DNA of 52,645 nucleotides from an uncultured Planctomycetaceae bacterium (GTDB taxonomy: Bacteria; Planctomycetota; Planctomycetia; Pirellulales; Pirellulaceae). A model generated the notes under the pieces. It did not search any database. It was not told where the DNA came from and saw only the letters and a list, made by a program, of their open reading frames with translations. The position numbers and the translations under genes were made by a program. Positions 37,886-47,499 of this stretch are shown here, piece by piece (positions within the stretch are counted from its first letter, which is position 1; every line of letters starts with the position of its first letter). The DNA lies in the NCBI GenBank assembly GCA_903863885.1, contig CAIPEB010000726.1, positions 1-52,645 of the forward strand. Reading direction: 5' to 3'.

Positions 37886-39586
37886 TCATGCGTTGGTCAC
37901 CTTGACCGAGAACTCCACGCGAGTTCCGTGACCGTGGCGGCTCGTCAGAGAAAACTCGCCGCCGATCTCCTCCATGCGTCGGCGCATGTTCTCCAGGCCA
38001 TCGCGGGTCCCCGTCCCGTCAGCTCCCTCGGGCCTGAATCCGCAGCCGTCGTCTTCAATCACGACGCGCAGAGCCCCCGCTTCGCATCGGATTTCCATCC
38101 GAACCAAGTCCGCCTTGGCATGTCTCACCGAGTTGTTCAGGGCCTCCCGAACGGCGACAAACAGGAAATGCCTCTGAACTCCTGAAAGCGAGCGGGCGGG
38201 CAACCGTTCCGGAATATCGAATCGCACCCGCAGGCCGGCCGCTTCGAGGAACTGCTCGGTTGACTGGCTCAGGTAGCTGACAAAACGTTCGATGGTGTCG
38301 TTCGCCGGATTCACAGCCCAGACGATTTCGTCGACGCTGCGCACCAGGGACACCGCCGATTCGCAGACACGCTCGAGCCGGCGCTGCGTGTCCGGCAGGT
38401 TCGCACCTGCGATGTCCCGCCGCACCAAGTCGCTCTGCATGGCAATCTCCGTCAGCCCCGCGCCGACCTCGTCGTGCAGATCCCGCGCGATTCGCGCCCG
38501 TTCCTTGTCGAGGGCCTGTTCGTGCTCGATCTCCGCAATGCGGCGTTGCATGCGACGTTGGCCCGCCAATCGCCCGATCCAAGCCGCAGCGCCAAGCACG
38601 AAGGCCGAGGCAACCAGCCAGAACTCAACTCGCAAATAGACTGGCACACGGACTTCGACAGGCAGCGACACCTCGTCCCCCGCGGGCTCGCCATCGGCCT
38701 TTACGGCCGCTACGCGGAACCAGTAGCTGCCCGGCTTCAACGCTTCGTAGTCCGCCTGTCCGGCACCGCTGCCGCCGATGCTGTGGGCGATCTTCCACGT
38801 CACGGTCAGCCGATCACCTGGACGCACGGGAATCGCGTGATTGGCGGCGGTGGACCAATTGCCGTAGTTCTGCGGATCATCATCGCGGATTACGAGTATC
38901 GGGTGCGGGTTGGGCGTGGCACGAGTCCGCAATTCCGCCAACTCCAACCGAGAACCGGCGCGCGTCCAATTGGCAGGCGTACCGATGGGCCGTCCCAGGT
39001 CGTTTCCCCTGGTGACGCCCAGGTCGAACACCACGCCCGGCTCGGCACCCGGTCGCTCCACAAGCACCCGCACGGCATCGACACCCATCACGCCCAACGC
39101 TGCCTCGCCGCCATGAGACAGGAAGGCGATGCCGGCCGTCGCCGCCCGATCCGGAACCGGAACTTGCGTTCGGCGGGACACAAACGAGGCCTCTTCCACC
39201 TTGGACCGCCAGCCCGGTGTTTCGCCCTCCAGATAGAACTCGTGGCTGCCCACGATCTGTCCGTTGCGGTCGCAGAACAGAACCAGCATCCGCATCCTCA
39301 CCCGAAGATCGTGCCAATTATCGTCGTGGCCTTCGAGCTTGTAGCGCAACCGAACCGCGGATCCGCCTGCGGGAACGTCGTCGGCAAACAGAAATCGGAC
39401 CGACCGGGCCGTCGAGGGAATGCACAACAATCCTCGGCCGCCATCTGCCGCTGGAAGAGATTGGACTTGACCATCGACCACGACGTTTTGGATGGCTACT
39501 TCAGCCACAACGGCTGATGCGGGAATGCACAGACCGCAGACCAACAGGCTCAGAAAGAACCGCTCCCCGCCGTAATTCACCTGCAT
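37886..39586 (-). CDS. Sensor histidine kinase with extracytoplasmic beta domain (HisKA_3 type)
   Basis: The 566 residues have a signal peptide (about 10-28), an exported sensor region of about 290 residues that ends in a Y_Y_Y-like beta sandwich (YWFRVAAVKADGEPAG), one membrane helix at about 322-340, then HisKA_3 with ARIARDLHDEVGAGLTEIAM (phospho-His371) and an HATPase with REALNNSVRHAKADLV (N box), EDDGCGFRPEG and GLENMRRRMEEIGG (G boxes). Unlike Bacteroides hybrid sensors no Reg_prop propeller is attached. It partners the LuxR regulator 21 bases downstream. The ligand is probably a glycan or its product, given the surroundings. Confidence 0.92.
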   Translation of the reverse strand: MQVNYGGERFFLSLLVCGLCIPASAVVAEVAIQNVVVDGQVQSLPAADGGRGLLCIPSTARSVRFLFADDVPAGGSAVRLRYKLEGHDDNWHDLRVRMRMLVLFCDRNGQIVGSHEFYLEGETPGWRSKVEEASFVSRRTQVPVPDRAATAGIAFLSHGGEAALGVMGVDAVRVLVERPGAEPGVVFDLGVTRGNDLGRPIGTPANWTRAGSRLELAELRTRATPNPHPILVIRDDDPQNYGNWSTAANHAIPVRPGDRLTVTWKIAHSIGGSGAGQADYEALKPGSYWFRVAAVKADGEPAGDEVSLPVEVRVPVYLRVEFWLVASAFVLGAAAWIGRLAGQRRMQRRIAEIEHEQALDKERARIARDLHDEVGAGLTEIAMQSDLVRRDIAGANLPDTQRRLERVCESAVSLVRSVDEIVWAVNPANDTIERFVSYLSQSTEQFLEAAGLRVRFDIPERLPARSLSGVQRHFLFVAVREALNNSVRHAKADLVRMEIRCEAGALRVVIEDDGCGFRPEGADGTGTRDGLENMRRRMEEIGGEFSLTSRHGHGTRVEFSVKVTNA

Positions 39587-39670
39587 ATCGACCTTCGAAG
39601 TTGGAAAGAAATCAAGGCTTCAGAGAGGCGTTCGGCGGCCTATTCTAGCACGAACCGCAATGCGGAAGAT

Positions 39671-39689
39671 TGTCGTAATTCTTACGACA
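39671..39689. promoter_or_regulatory. Perfect inverted repeat, candidate operator in divergent gap
   Basis: TGTCGTAA (39671-39678), spacer TTC, TTACGACA (39682-39689): a perfect 8+3+8 inverted repeat. It lies midway between the start of the sensor kinase (39586, minus) and the start of the SGNH gene (39779, plus), about 85-90 bases from each. Such size and spacing suit a dimeric LuxR-type regulator, for instance the neighbour at 37214. Confidence 0.55.
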
Positions 39690-39778
39690 TGACAGCCCGA
39701 ACGACGGTCCGCTACGATCACCGAAATCCGGCTCACAGTCCATAAGGATCCGCAACCTTGGCATGAAGGATGATCATA

Positions 39779-40672
39779 ATGCGCAACGCACTGACTCTGC
39801 TCCTCGTCGCAGCCTGCCACCTCACCGCCTGCTTCGCGTCGACGGCCCGGGCATTGGAGTACCCCTATGCCCCGTACAACGAGGGCAAGATGGATCCGCA
39901 GAAAACCGGCTGGCCGCTGACGGATGCCGAACGGGCCTATGTGCTGAAAGCAGAATACGAACGCCGGCCGGGCCGGGAGGTCAACCAGCACAAGCCGGCG
40001 TTGTGGCCCGTGACGCCATCGGCCGGTTTCTGGGGAGGGAGCAGTTGGCTGGATACACACGCGAATCTGGTTAAGGTCGCACAAGCCGGCAAAGGGCCGA
40101 TCGATGTCCTGCTCGTCGGCGACAGCATCACGATGCAGTGGGGCGAGGCCTGGCCGAAATATTTCCCAACTCTCAAGACCGTCAACATCGGCATCGGCGG
40201 CGACAAGACCCAGAATGTCCTCTGGCGTCTCGACCACGGCGGCGTGGACGGCCTGGAGCCGCGCGTGGTGGTGTTGCTCATCGGCAACAACAATATGTTC
40301 TTTACGCCGGAGACAGGTATCGCACCGGCCGCTCAAGGCATCAAGGTCTGCGCGGACAACCTGCGCGAGAAGTTCCCCAAAGCACTCGTCATCGTGGTGA
40401 AGGTGTTTCCGGCACACGCGCCCGGCAATCCGTTCTACGAAGACATCAAGAAGGTGAACGCCGCGCTCGACACACTGGCCCTGGAGGCCGACCCCAAGGT
40501 GCGAGTGCTTGATATCTGGGGGGAGATGGTCAACGCGGACGGCACACTGAAGAAAGGTCTGTTTACGCCGGACAATATCCACTTGACCCAGGATGGCGGC
40601 TACAAGCTCTACGCCGGGAAACTGCAGCCTCTAATCGAGGCCTTCCTGGCCGGGAAGGAAGTGCCCAAGTAG
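39779..40672 (+). CDS. Exported SGNH hydrolase (PAF-acetylhydrolase-like)
   Basis: ATG 39779 stands nine bases after AAGGA; an ATG at 39770 is in the same frame. The 297 residues have a signal peptide (MRNALTLLLVAACHLTACFAS). The SGNH blocks are VLLVGDSITMQWG, IGGDKTQNVLWRL, VVVLLIGNNN (Asn/Gly block) and DNIHLTQDGG with Asp and His. It resembles the GDSL acyl-hydrolases that deacetylate carbohydrates. The divergent two-component operon may control it. Confidence 0.88.
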   Translation: MRNALTLLLVAACHLTACFASTARALEYPYAPYNEGKMDPQKTGWPLTDAERAYVLKAEYERRPGREVNQHKPALWPVTPSAGFWGGSSWLDTHANLVKVAQAGKGPIDVLLVGDSITMQWGEAWPKYFPTLKTVNIGIGGDKTQNVLWRLDHGGVDGLEPRVVVLLIGNNNMFFTPETGIAPAAQGIKVCADNLREKFPKALVIVVKVFPAHAPGNPFYEDIKKVNAALDTLALEADPKVRVLDIWGEMVNADGTLKKGLFTPDNIHLTQDGGYKLYAGKLQPLIEAFLAGKEVPK

Positions 40673-40988
40673 GCTCCCCGGTCTCTCCCGGCTTCGGTCC
40701 CGGCAGCCAACCCCGCCCAGCCGGGCCGAATTCGACCGTTCAACGCCTCAATCCCGATATGGATGAAAGAGCGGAGCATATCGGTTTGCCCCAAACGTCC
40801 GGACACCGTCGCAGTCTTGCTCAGAGTGCCTCCTGATCTTGATCGACGTTCCTTCCGGCCCAGGTCTTCGACCATTGCCGGGTGCACGACAGTCTCCTTT
40901 GGTTCGGTGTCCCAACGTACGGGCCGACTTTACAATGTCGATACGGGGAATGCAGGACGGACATTTTGAACAACTGGGGAGGTGCAAG
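40673..40988. other. 316-base gap before the DUF4832 gene
   Basis: I see no gene or repeat. The start of the following gene is marked by GGGGAGGTGCAAG at its 3' end. The open frames here on both strands lack start sites and family likeness. It presumably holds the promoter of the DUF4832 gene. Confidence 0.4.
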
Positions 40989-42437
40989 ATGTGCACGCAA
41001 CGCCATGGTGTGCTGCTGCTGGCCACGGTCGTTCAGTGGCTTTGGCTGTCATCCGCTTATGCGGTTGAGCCTGCGCAAGTGCGCGTTGCTCCCGAGGAAA
41101 CCGACGAGATCCTGGCAAACCCTGGAATCGGCTGGGAGACGTTTCATCGGACGGCGAACAACGACAAGACCCTGCCCTCGTGGATTCCGTCAACGGTTCA
41201 CTACGCCCGCTGGGGCTGGCGGGAACTGGAACCTCAGCCGGGGAAGATCGCTTACGAATTCCTGGACACGTCGCTTAAAGAGTCGCACGAATCGGGACAG
41301 ACCCTGGCGTTCCGAGTGATGTGTTGTTCCTCTTCGCCTCGCCAGCCATACCATCCCCGATGGCTGCCCGATATCGGTGGAAAGGTCGTAACCACCCGGT
41401 ATGGAAACGGTCCCGAATTGGAAGTTCCCGTGCTGGATGATCCAAAAGTTCTGGCCGCACATCTCGATTTCATCCGCCGCCTCGGTGAACGTTATGATGG
41501 TCACCCTGACATCGACCATATCGACCTCGGCACAGTGGGATGGTGGGGCGAGTGGCACATGAGCGAGTCAACCAACGCACCAATGCCCACGGTCGAGTCC
41601 CAGAAGAAGATCGTCGATGCCTATCTGGCGGCCTTCAAGAAAACCAGGCTGGTGATGCTCATCGGAGGGGGAGAAATGCTCAAGCACGCCGTGGCCAACG
41701 GAGCGGGCTGGCGTGCCGACTGCCTGGGCGATATGGGCGGGTTTTCGAGGAATTGGTGCCACATGCGCATGGCCTATCCCAAGATGTTGCCGGAGGCAAA
41801 CGCCCTGGACGCTTGGAAGACGGCACCGGTGGCCTGGGAAACCTGCTGGGACATGCGGAAATGGGTCGAGGAAGGCTGGTCGCTTCGTTTCATCTTCAAC
41901 TACGCATTGGCCCTGCACGGTTCCATCATCAACAATAAATCGGCACCGTTGCCCGAGGGTGAGAATATCCGGCCCGAGGTGGAGCGTTTCCTGCGGCGAT
42001 TGGGCTATCGTCTTGTGCTCAAGGAGCTGACACATCCTGCTCAGGTCCGACCCGGCGACTCGCTGGAAATCGGGATGAAGTGGCAGAACATCGGATCGGC
42101 GCCGTGTTATCGACCGTATCGAGTCGCCTTCCGCCTGTCGGGCCCTGGAGCACAACACCAAGTCGTCATCAGCGACATCACCACCAACAAATGGCTGCCA
42201 GGCTCCATCGAGCTTTTCACCGAGAAGTTCTTCAAAGAGCCGAGCGACTTGCCGCCCGGCGAACTTGCCCGGGAGGTTGGCACGATCGTCCTGGCCAACG
42301 ATCTTGCCCCTGGAACGTACACGGTCTCGATTGCCGTGGTCGGCGAAACGGATGAGCGGCCCGTCGTTCGTCTGGGGATCAAGGGACGAGCCAACGATGG
42401 GTGGTATCCGTTGAGCAAAATCGAGATTGTCAAGTAG
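40989..42437 (+). CDS. Exported DUF4832 glycosidase-like protein
   Basis: ATG 40989 is preceded by GGGGAGGTGCAAG, so the longer open frame is not used. The 482 residues have a signal peptide (about 1-26, ending SSAYA), a TIM-barrel-like part of the beta-galactosidase/DUF4874 kind (NPGIGWETFHR, VHYARWGWRELEPQPGK, WWGEWHMSE with a likely Glu acid) and a C-terminal beta domain, DUF4832 (IGMKWQNIGSAPCYRPYRVAF, PPGELAREVG). These are thought to be glycoside hydrolases; the activity is not known. Convergent with the deacetylase gene. Confidence 0.8.
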   Translation: MCTQRHGVLLLATVVQWLWLSSAYAVEPAQVRVAPEETDEILANPGIGWETFHRTANNDKTLPSWIPSTVHYARWGWRELEPQPGKIAYEFLDTSLKESHESGQTLAFRVMCCSSSPRQPYHPRWLPDIGGKVVTTRYGNGPELEVPVLDDPKVLAAHLDFIRRLGERYDGHPDIDHIDLGTVGWWGEWHMSESTNAPMPTVESQKKIVDAYLAAFKKTRLVMLIGGGEMLKHAVANGAGWRADCLGDMGGFSRNWCHMRMAYPKMLPEANALDAWKTAPVAWETCWDMRKWVEEGWSLRFIFNYALALHGSIINNKSAPLPEGENIRPEVERFLRRLGYRLVLKELTHPAQVRPGDSLEIGMKWQNIGSAPCYRPYRVAFRLSGPGAQHQVVISDITTNKWLPGSIELFTEKFFKEPSDLPPGELAREVGTIVLANDLAPGTYTVSIAVVGETDERPVVRLGIKGRANDGWYPLSKIEIVK

Positions 42438-42500
42438 ATTGGTAGAGACGTTGCCGCAAGATTAACTGTGTTCGCTGCAAATCCATTTATCGCAGATGCA

Positions 42501-43298
42501 TCACTGCCGCGCCGATGCAAACTGCTTCAACACCTTGCCGGCAGGCAGGATCTCCACCGTCTCGATGGCCAGCAACCGCTCCAACAACTGCTCCAAATAG
42601 GTTGCTCGGATCGGCCCCCAGCCCTCCTCATCCAAACCATGGGTGTTGAAGATCAGCCAACCGGATTCCATTCCCAGTAACTTCTCGATCTCCCGGTCGA
42701 TGGCCTTCTCACAGTTGTTCGGCCCGAAGCTCGTGCAGGTCAGCTTAACCTGCTCATTGTGCGGCAGCGGATTGATCGCTGCGCCGCCGGTACGGAAAGC
42801 GCGTACCTGCGTCGGAAGCCATTGCTCCAGTTCTGCAGTCGAGGCATTGTAGGGGAAGTTAAAAATGGCCTGTTTTCGATCGAAGCCCTTCAGTTCCTTG
42901 TCGAACACATCCAGACAGCGGAGGATCAGGTCTTTGGACTCGGAGAACGGCAGGTTCCGCTTATTGGCATGCTTGTAACCGTGCGGCATGATCTCGTGGC
43001 CCCTGGCTTGGAGATCGTTCCACAGGCCGAAGCCGGCCCGAGGAACATCCGGGTAATCCGGGGCGTGAAACTCCTTCATGGAGGCCGACGCCACCACGTT
43101 GATACACGCCGACAGATTGTACTTTTCATAGATCTCCGCTGTCTTGACCGACGACCTCTTGAAGCCATCGTCGAAGCTGAGGGTGACAATGTGCTTCTTC
43201 TTCGGTGGCTGTGCCGCCCCGTACGACGATTTGGGAAATGCGATTCCCGTGAAAGCGGTTCCAACAGCGGCCATGAATGTGCGTCGTGTGTGTTGCAT
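42501..43298 (-). CDS. Tat-exported polysaccharide deacetylase (NodB/CE4-like)
   Basis: The 265 residues start with a twin-arginine signal (HTRRTFMAAVGTAFTGIAF). The NodB motifs are SFDDGFK at 41-47 (Asp43-Asp44, base and metal), HEIMPHGYKHANK with His105 and His109 of H-x-x-x-H, FNFPYNAS, and a C-terminal FNTHGLDEEGW. A metal-dependent N- or O-deacetylase of a polysaccharide, acting in the periplasm or outside. It converges with the DUF4832 gene 64 bases away. Confidence 0.86.
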   Translation of the reverse strand: MQHTRRTFMAAVGTAFTGIAFPKSSYGAAQPPKKKHIVTLSFDDGFKRSSVKTAEIYEKYNLSACINVVASASMKEFHAPDYPDVPRAGFGLWNDLQARGHEIMPHGYKHANKRNLPFSESKDLILRCLDVFDKELKGFDRKQAIFNFPYNASTAELEQWLPTQVRAFRTGGAAINPLPHNEQVKLTCTSFGPNNCEKAIDREIEKLLGMESGWLIFNTHGLDEEGWGPIRATYLEQLLERLLAIETVEILPAGKVLKQFASARQ

Positions 43299-43501
43299 TG
43301 AAACGGCCCGTCAGCTCAGTCGAATTAGTTGAATTGCCCGCATTGTGCCTCCGCGAGTGCCGAGTCACAACATCCGAGCGAGCGTTCACTGCCATGCCGC
43401 AAGACAATTGAATGTGCCGTTGAAGCCGTGATCGAGTACCCCGATCCACCCGAGAAGCTGTGCTTGCAGCTTCGGCAGTCCGTGGACCAACTTTTCTGCC
43501 A

Positions 43502-44761
43502 TCATTCGCTGTCTCGTCTCTCGGGAATCGCTGGCAACCACTGGCGGAGATCGAAGCTCGCCACGGCAACGGCAGCCGGGTCGTAGTAGGACGTGATCGC
43601 TCCTCGCTCGTACAGGCAGTAGACCGTGCCGTCCGGCGACACACACAAGTCGCTGTAGCCCGAGAAACCCGGTTCGATCACCAGCGACTTCGCCCAGTCG
43701 GCCCCGTCGTCGAGGCTCAACTTGACGGTCAGGTTCTTGCGATCGCAATAATGTTTAGGACCGATCTCTACGCTCCGGTCGACATTGTCGGGATTTGAAA
43801 ACAGCAGGACACCCGCGCGTCCGGCGATTTCCCGGGGCGCCGCCAGCAGGCTGCCGAAACAGATCGGTTCGCGCAACTGGGGATCGAACTCGGGTACGGT
43901 CCAGTCAGTGACACCGTTGGGACTGAAGGCAACGGCCCGGCGATGCACTTCGGACTCGTTCCGGATGTTCATCATGACCCGCCCGTCCCTCAACTGGGCG
44001 ACGACGCCTTCCATGGGGTGCGTGGCCGGGTCGCCCGACCGGACCACAATCGGCCCGCGGCTCCAGGTGTCGCCATGATCGTCGCTGTAGATGACGCTGA
44101 CGGCCGAGGGGAACTGCTGCTTGCTCGGCGACAGCCAGACGGGCACGAGCAGCCGGCCGCTGTCCAGTTGGATGCCGTGGCCCGGTCCGGTCGCCCGGAT
44201 GACAAACGGGTACTCGGCAGCGAAATCCGCGAAGGGCTTCGCAATCTCGGTCGCTGGCGAGAACGTCCGACCATGGTCCGTGCTGCGGCGATAGCAGGTC
44301 CGCGCGTAATCCAGGCAGTACAAATGATGGACCACCCCGGCCCGTTTCTTGTCGACGATCAGCACGCAGTTGTCGACTGTCGATGTGCCGGCGTCGACCA
44401 GCACTTCCATCGGGCTCCAGGTCTTGCCGCCATCCGTGCTGCGCCGCAGGACCGTGTCGTAATTTCCGTAGTCCCAGATATCGGCATCGCGGGCCGCGAC
44501 ATAGGCCAGCATCGTCCCGTCCAGGGTGATCACCATGCCGGGGATGCGGTACGTGTGATAGCCGCCTTGGCGTGCCGTGAACAGGTCATGCTTCTTCACG
44601 ACCAAGTCCGCGGCAGCCGCAGAGCCACACGCCATGAACAAGGCCGCCAGCCACGCCACCCGTCGTAAAGCTGCGGCTTTCTTGCCCGTCACCGACTTCG
44701 TGCAAATCGGGCCGGATTGACTGCGGCTGACAACCTTCACCCACGTGGTGGTCCTCGCCAT
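43502..44761 (-). CDS. Exported sialidase (GH33, BNR repeats)
   Basis: ATG 44761 follows AGGAAG. The 419 residues have a signal peptide (about 30-52, hydrophobic LAALFMACGSAAA). GH33 features: YRIPG at 71-75 with the arginine of the triad, four Asp boxes (RSTDGGKTW at about 108, RSTDHGRTF, SDDHGDTW, SLDDGADW), and RDADIWDYG with acidic residues near the active site. Sialidases cleave terminal sialic acid or related nonulosonates. The esterase at 2759 could remove acetyl groups from the same sugar. Unlike mucin degraders no N-acetylneuraminate lyase is seen in the window. Confidence 0.9.
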   Translation of the reverse strand: MARTTTWVKVVSRSQSGPICTKSVTGKKAAALRRVAWLAALFMACGSAAAADLVVKKHDLFTARQGGYHTYRIPGMVITLDGTMLAYVAARDADIWDYGNYDTVLRRSTDGGKTWSPMEVLVDAGTSTVDNCVLIVDKKRAGVVHHLYCLDYARTCYRRSTDHGRTFSPATEIAKPFADFAAEYPFVIRATGPGHGIQLDSGRLLVPVWLSPSKQQFPSAVSVIYSDDHGDTWSRGPIVVRSGDPATHPMEGVVAQLRDGRVMMNIRNESEVHRRAVAFSPNGVTDWTVPEFDPQLREPICFGSLLAAPREIAGRAGVLLFSNPDNVDRSVEIGPKHYCDRKNLTVKLSLDDGADWAKSLVIEPGFSGYSDLCVSPDGTVYCLYERGAITSYYDPAAVAVASFDLRQWLPAIPERRDSE

Positions 44762-45099
44762 GCTGTGCTTCCTGTTCTCTCGGTATAGGCTGGCAAGCAG
44801 TCCGTGGCACTTGCCGCGTCATTGTCCGGGTGCGAGTCACACGGCGGACTTCCCTCCGATCCGAGGTTTGAACGCCGCGCGACGGTCTCGTTCTTGCACA
44901 CTCACCGGGCCTTTACCATTGACTTGGGACATTGAACTGCCGAGAAACATTATCAAACGGCTTGCGATGGCCGATCAAGCGGAGAATTTCGACGTAACGA
45001 TCGGTCGGCGTCTTCTCGCGATGCGATGTCCCGAATAGATCGGCCTGATGACCGCAGCTTCGGCGGCGGATTAATCCTTCAGCAGAGAGGAAAAACCTC
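44762..45099. other. 338-base gap between sialidase and DUF4177 genes
   Basis: No gene was recognised. It lies between divergent promoters: the sialidase on the minus strand and the small DUF4177 gene on the plus strand. The latter has GAGAGGAAAAACCTC before its GTG. No palindrome or terminator is obvious. Confidence 0.4.
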
Positions 45100-45300
45100 G
45101 TGAAACGCTACGAGTACAAAGTCGAGCACTTACAACTGCAAAGCGGCAAATCGTCCGAAAGACAAGTGTTGGACGCGTTGAATGAGTTCGGCAAGGATGG
45201 ATGGCGTCTCAACCGAATGTACGGCGAAGTCAGCCTGCGAAATCTACTGTCGTGGAAGGGGGGCCTTGAATTCCTATTGGAGCGAGAAGTCGGCGAATGA
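45100..45300 (+). CDS. DUF4177 small protein
   Basis: GTG 45100 follows GAGAGGAA, and the product has 66 residues, the normal length of DUF4177 proteins. It has the family pattern: MKRYEYKVEHLQL, a helix with LDALNEFGKDGWRLN, and a closing strand LEFLLEREV. The function of the family is unknown; it is cytosolic and about 55-70 residues. The gene stands alone between two convergent and divergent exported enzymes. Confidence 0.78.
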   Translation: MKRYEYKVEHLQLQSGKSSERQVLDALNEFGKDGWRLNRMYGEVSLRNLLSWKGGLEFLLEREVGE

Positions 45301-45464
45301 GTTCAGCAATAACGGCGGACAGATCGCAGTCGGGCTCAACTCTCATGGGATCGCTACCTATAACGACTTGTGATGGACTCTGATCAAGAGCGCAACGGCG
45401 ACAACCCCGCAGCTGATCCCGGCACGACCTGCGAGTCGGCCCGATTCTAACCGCGATCCGCGAT

Positions 45465-46841
45465 TCACGGCTCAATTCGGGCAACACACTCCGCACTGGG
45501 TGACGATTTCAAACCGACCGTGTTCAGCGCGATCACGCGATAGGTGTGCTTCTTGCCGGACTCGCTCTTCGCGTCGGTGAATTGCATCGGCACGAGTGGT
45601 TGTGTCGGAGTGTCGCTGTATTGCAGGTTCTGGAAAACAGGCCGTCCGAAAGGGTTCTTTCCTTCTTCAGGCACATTCGCCAGGAACTGGCCGTCACGCT
45701 CGATCATGAAACCGGCAAGTCCGCTCTCCGGATCGGCTTCTGCCTCCCAGTGCAGCGTGTTGCCGCGCAAGCTCAAGTTGGTTGGCGCGGGAGGCGGCGT
45801 GGCGTCGGTCACTGCCGTGTCTTTGACGTACTGCATCCATCGTCGAGCAATCGATGCATTCGGAAGCCACGAGGCGGCGAGCGGGTCACCGGCATAGTCC
45901 GCGGCGGGGACGGCTTCGGCGCCGGCGAGAGGAGCCAGCCAAGCGTCGCCGGTCGGCATGGCCTTGAGCGGTTCACCACCCTCGGCAGGCAAACGAGCTT
46001 CCAGGCAGACGTCGAGCCACGGGATTGCGAGGTAACGTTGATTGCCGCATTCGTGGCTCGTCAGCGGGTCAATGGCTGCAGCGACCAGTCCGCCCCTGGC
46101 GCGCATCTCGGTGAAGAACGCCCGATTGGCGGTCCAGACTCCGGCGAATCGGTCATCCTTGACAGTCACTCCTTCTTTCGTGCCCAGATTGCACATCACA
46201 GGCACTCGCAGAGCCGCATCGGGGCATGGAAAGATCTTCATCGCCGGGCGGTCGGGATTCGGCTTCAGAGTCGGCACGCCCGAGCGCAGCCACGCTGCGG
46301 CGACGCGATCCGGATGGAGCAACAGCATTGCGCCCGACCACTGGCCGCCGCCGCTATGCCCCCACAGCGCCCACGGCACCTTCGACAACTCCGGATGTCC
46401 GGACTTCGCACCCAGATCGACCAGACACTTCTGGAATACGGCGTCGGAACCGTTGCGAGGATCGCACCACATCTGGCAATCGGCCTTCTCCGGCTGCTCG
46501 TATGCCGGAGCCAACAGGGCGCAGCTGTGTTTCCTGGCCAGCGATTGCCAGTGCAAGTCGTAGGCTCCGGTCAAACCCGACTTGCACGAGCCCTCGCCGC
46601 AACCGTGCTGATGCACAATGACGCCCCGGAGGCTCTTCACATCCGCGGGAATCCAGATCGTGTAATTGACGGCGTAGACGAGTTCGCCTGGTTGAGTCGA
46701 AGCCTCGTACCGCACACGGTAATAAGGGGGTTCAGCCGCAGGAAACACGTCATACGGAGGCGACGCGGCCTGCACGATGGCAGACAACGCGATCGCTGAC
46801 AAAGCGACACACAACAAACCGGGAGTCATGCGCGGCAACAT
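45465..46841 (-). CDS. Exported alpha/beta hydrolase with FnIII-like C-terminus
   Basis: ATG 46841 (AGGA eight bases before) gives 458 residues. Signal peptide about 6-25. The hydrolase part shows [13 protein letters not shown], the nucleophile elbow [17 protein letters not shown] (Ser of GHSGG), the Asp region [12 protein letters not shown], and a His in [13 protein letters not shown]. The region is Cys-rich, so disulfides are likely. Residues about 355-458 form a fibronectin type III-like domain ([40 protein letters not shown]). Likely an esterase acting on polysaccharide; the substrate is unknown. Confidence 0.8.
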   Translation of the reverse strand: MLPRMTPGLLCVALSAIALSAIVQAASPPYDVFPAAEPPYYRVRYEASTQPGELVYAVNYTIWIPADVKSLRGVIVHQHGCGEGSCKSGLTGAYDLHWQSLARKHSCALLAPAYEQPEKADCQMWCDPRNGSDAVFQKCLVDLGAKSGHPELSKVPWALWGHSGGGQWSGAMLLLHPDRVAAAWLRSGVPTLKPNPDRPAMKIFPCPDAALRVPVMCNLGTKEGVTVKDDRFAGVWTANRAFFTEMRARGGLVAAAIDPLTSHECGNQRYLAIPWLDVCLEARLPAEGGEPLKAMPTGDAWLAPLAGAEAVPAADYAGDPLAASWLPNASIARRWMQYVKDTAVTDATPPPAPTNLSLRGNTLHWEAEADPESGLAGFMIERDGQFLANVPEEGKNPFGRPVFQNLQYSDTPTQPLVPMQFTDAKSESGKKHTYRVIALNTVGLKSSPSAECVARIEP

Positions 46842-47103
46842 GACACGGGTCCTGAAGACACGGGCACAAAACATCGCGGCCCCTATTGTAGCCAGCGCGA
46901 CAATCGCAATCAGCAGTCGATGCGGAGTGCACGCGCGACCCTGACTGTAAGTGCATTTCGCCGAGAAGGACTCGAAGCTTGAGTAGTTTCCGAACCGCTG
47001 GGCGACCTGACGCGCGTGTTGCGCTCAGAAGCATCGCTCACCACAAGGGCACATACTCCAGCAATCCAAAGGGTGTGTGAAGCTCGCAAAACGAGCGCGG
47101 GCA
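46842..47103. other. 262-base gap downstream of the mosaic pseudogene
   Basis: No gene is visible. The region holds the end of the mosaic reading frame on the minus strand (47038-47103), which has no homology, and the promoter of the esterase gene, with a TGTCATG start next to AGGACC. Confidence 0.35.
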
Positions 47104-47345
47104 CATCAGAATGCGGCTGATCGAGACGTTCCTGCTGAGGTGACCCGATGCGCCGGCACTGAGGGCTACCGTCTCCTGCGGCAGTCCGGTGTCACAACTC
47201 AGTTGGGATTGCGACACTCCCTTCGCTTCCATGAGGTGTTGCAGCATGTCGGCATCGGAAGCCGGTTCGATGGGATGGTGCTCATCCTCGAAAGCGTCCA
47301 CCGGATTCGCTGAGCGTCTCCAGGTACGTCTCTTTGATTTCGGTG
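47104..47345 (-). pseudogene. HigA-type antitoxin remnant fused to a copied piece of a response regulator
   Basis: In the minus strand, frame 1 reads TEIKETYLETLSES (about 47303-47345), then a frame change leads to VDAFEDEHHPIEPASDADML, continuing QHLMEAKGVSQSQLSCDTGLPQETV (47167-47301), which is the HTH part of HigA antitoxins. It stops exactly before the DNA-binding end and joins ALSAGASGHLSRNVSISRIL (47104-47166), which matches the receiver domain of the response regulator 450 bases away in frame. The 54-base stretch 47107-47160 and 47560-47613 differ at only four positions. No HigB toxin is present. Confidence 0.72.
47107..47160. repeat. 54-bp direct repeat, copy 1 (copy 2 at 47560-47613)
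   Basis: By direct alignment, the two stretches begin CAGAATGCG and end GCGCCGGCACT; I count four mismatches over 54 bases (93 percent). Copy 2 lies in the receiver gene (47500-47901) and copy 1 within the HigA remnant, in the same reading frame, so the segment was copied and has since drifted slightly. Confidence 0.8.
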
Positions 47346-47499
47346 ACGCTCGATCGTGCCTCTCAACCGAATCTTCTGTCCCTGACTCGTCCGCTGGGCT
47401 ACCCATGTGATGATGGCCCACCCGTCCTCTGAGAGCGTCGTCACCCAGGGTTCAGAGCCCGGGCAGGCGGGTGCGATGTTCTATCGCCTGGGTCATCCA
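47346..47499. other. Gap between receiver gene and HigA remnant
   Basis: A minus-strand frame here reads SEDGWAIITWVAQRTSQGQK and runs on in non-homologous letters; I do not recognise it. No HigB-like sequence was found. It is likely remnant DNA of whatever rearrangement produced the mosaic. Confidence 0.35.

Noticed and set aside
36914-38185. Plus-strand frame of 423 codons
   Set aside because: Antisense to the response regulator and the kinase; not a protein-like sequence.
45546-46799. Plus-strand frame of 417 codons
   Set aside because: Antisense to the exported hydrolase with GHSGG and FnIII-like end.
47346-47499. Possible HigB toxin upstream of the HigA remnant
   Set aside because: No HigB-like residues in any minus-strand frame.
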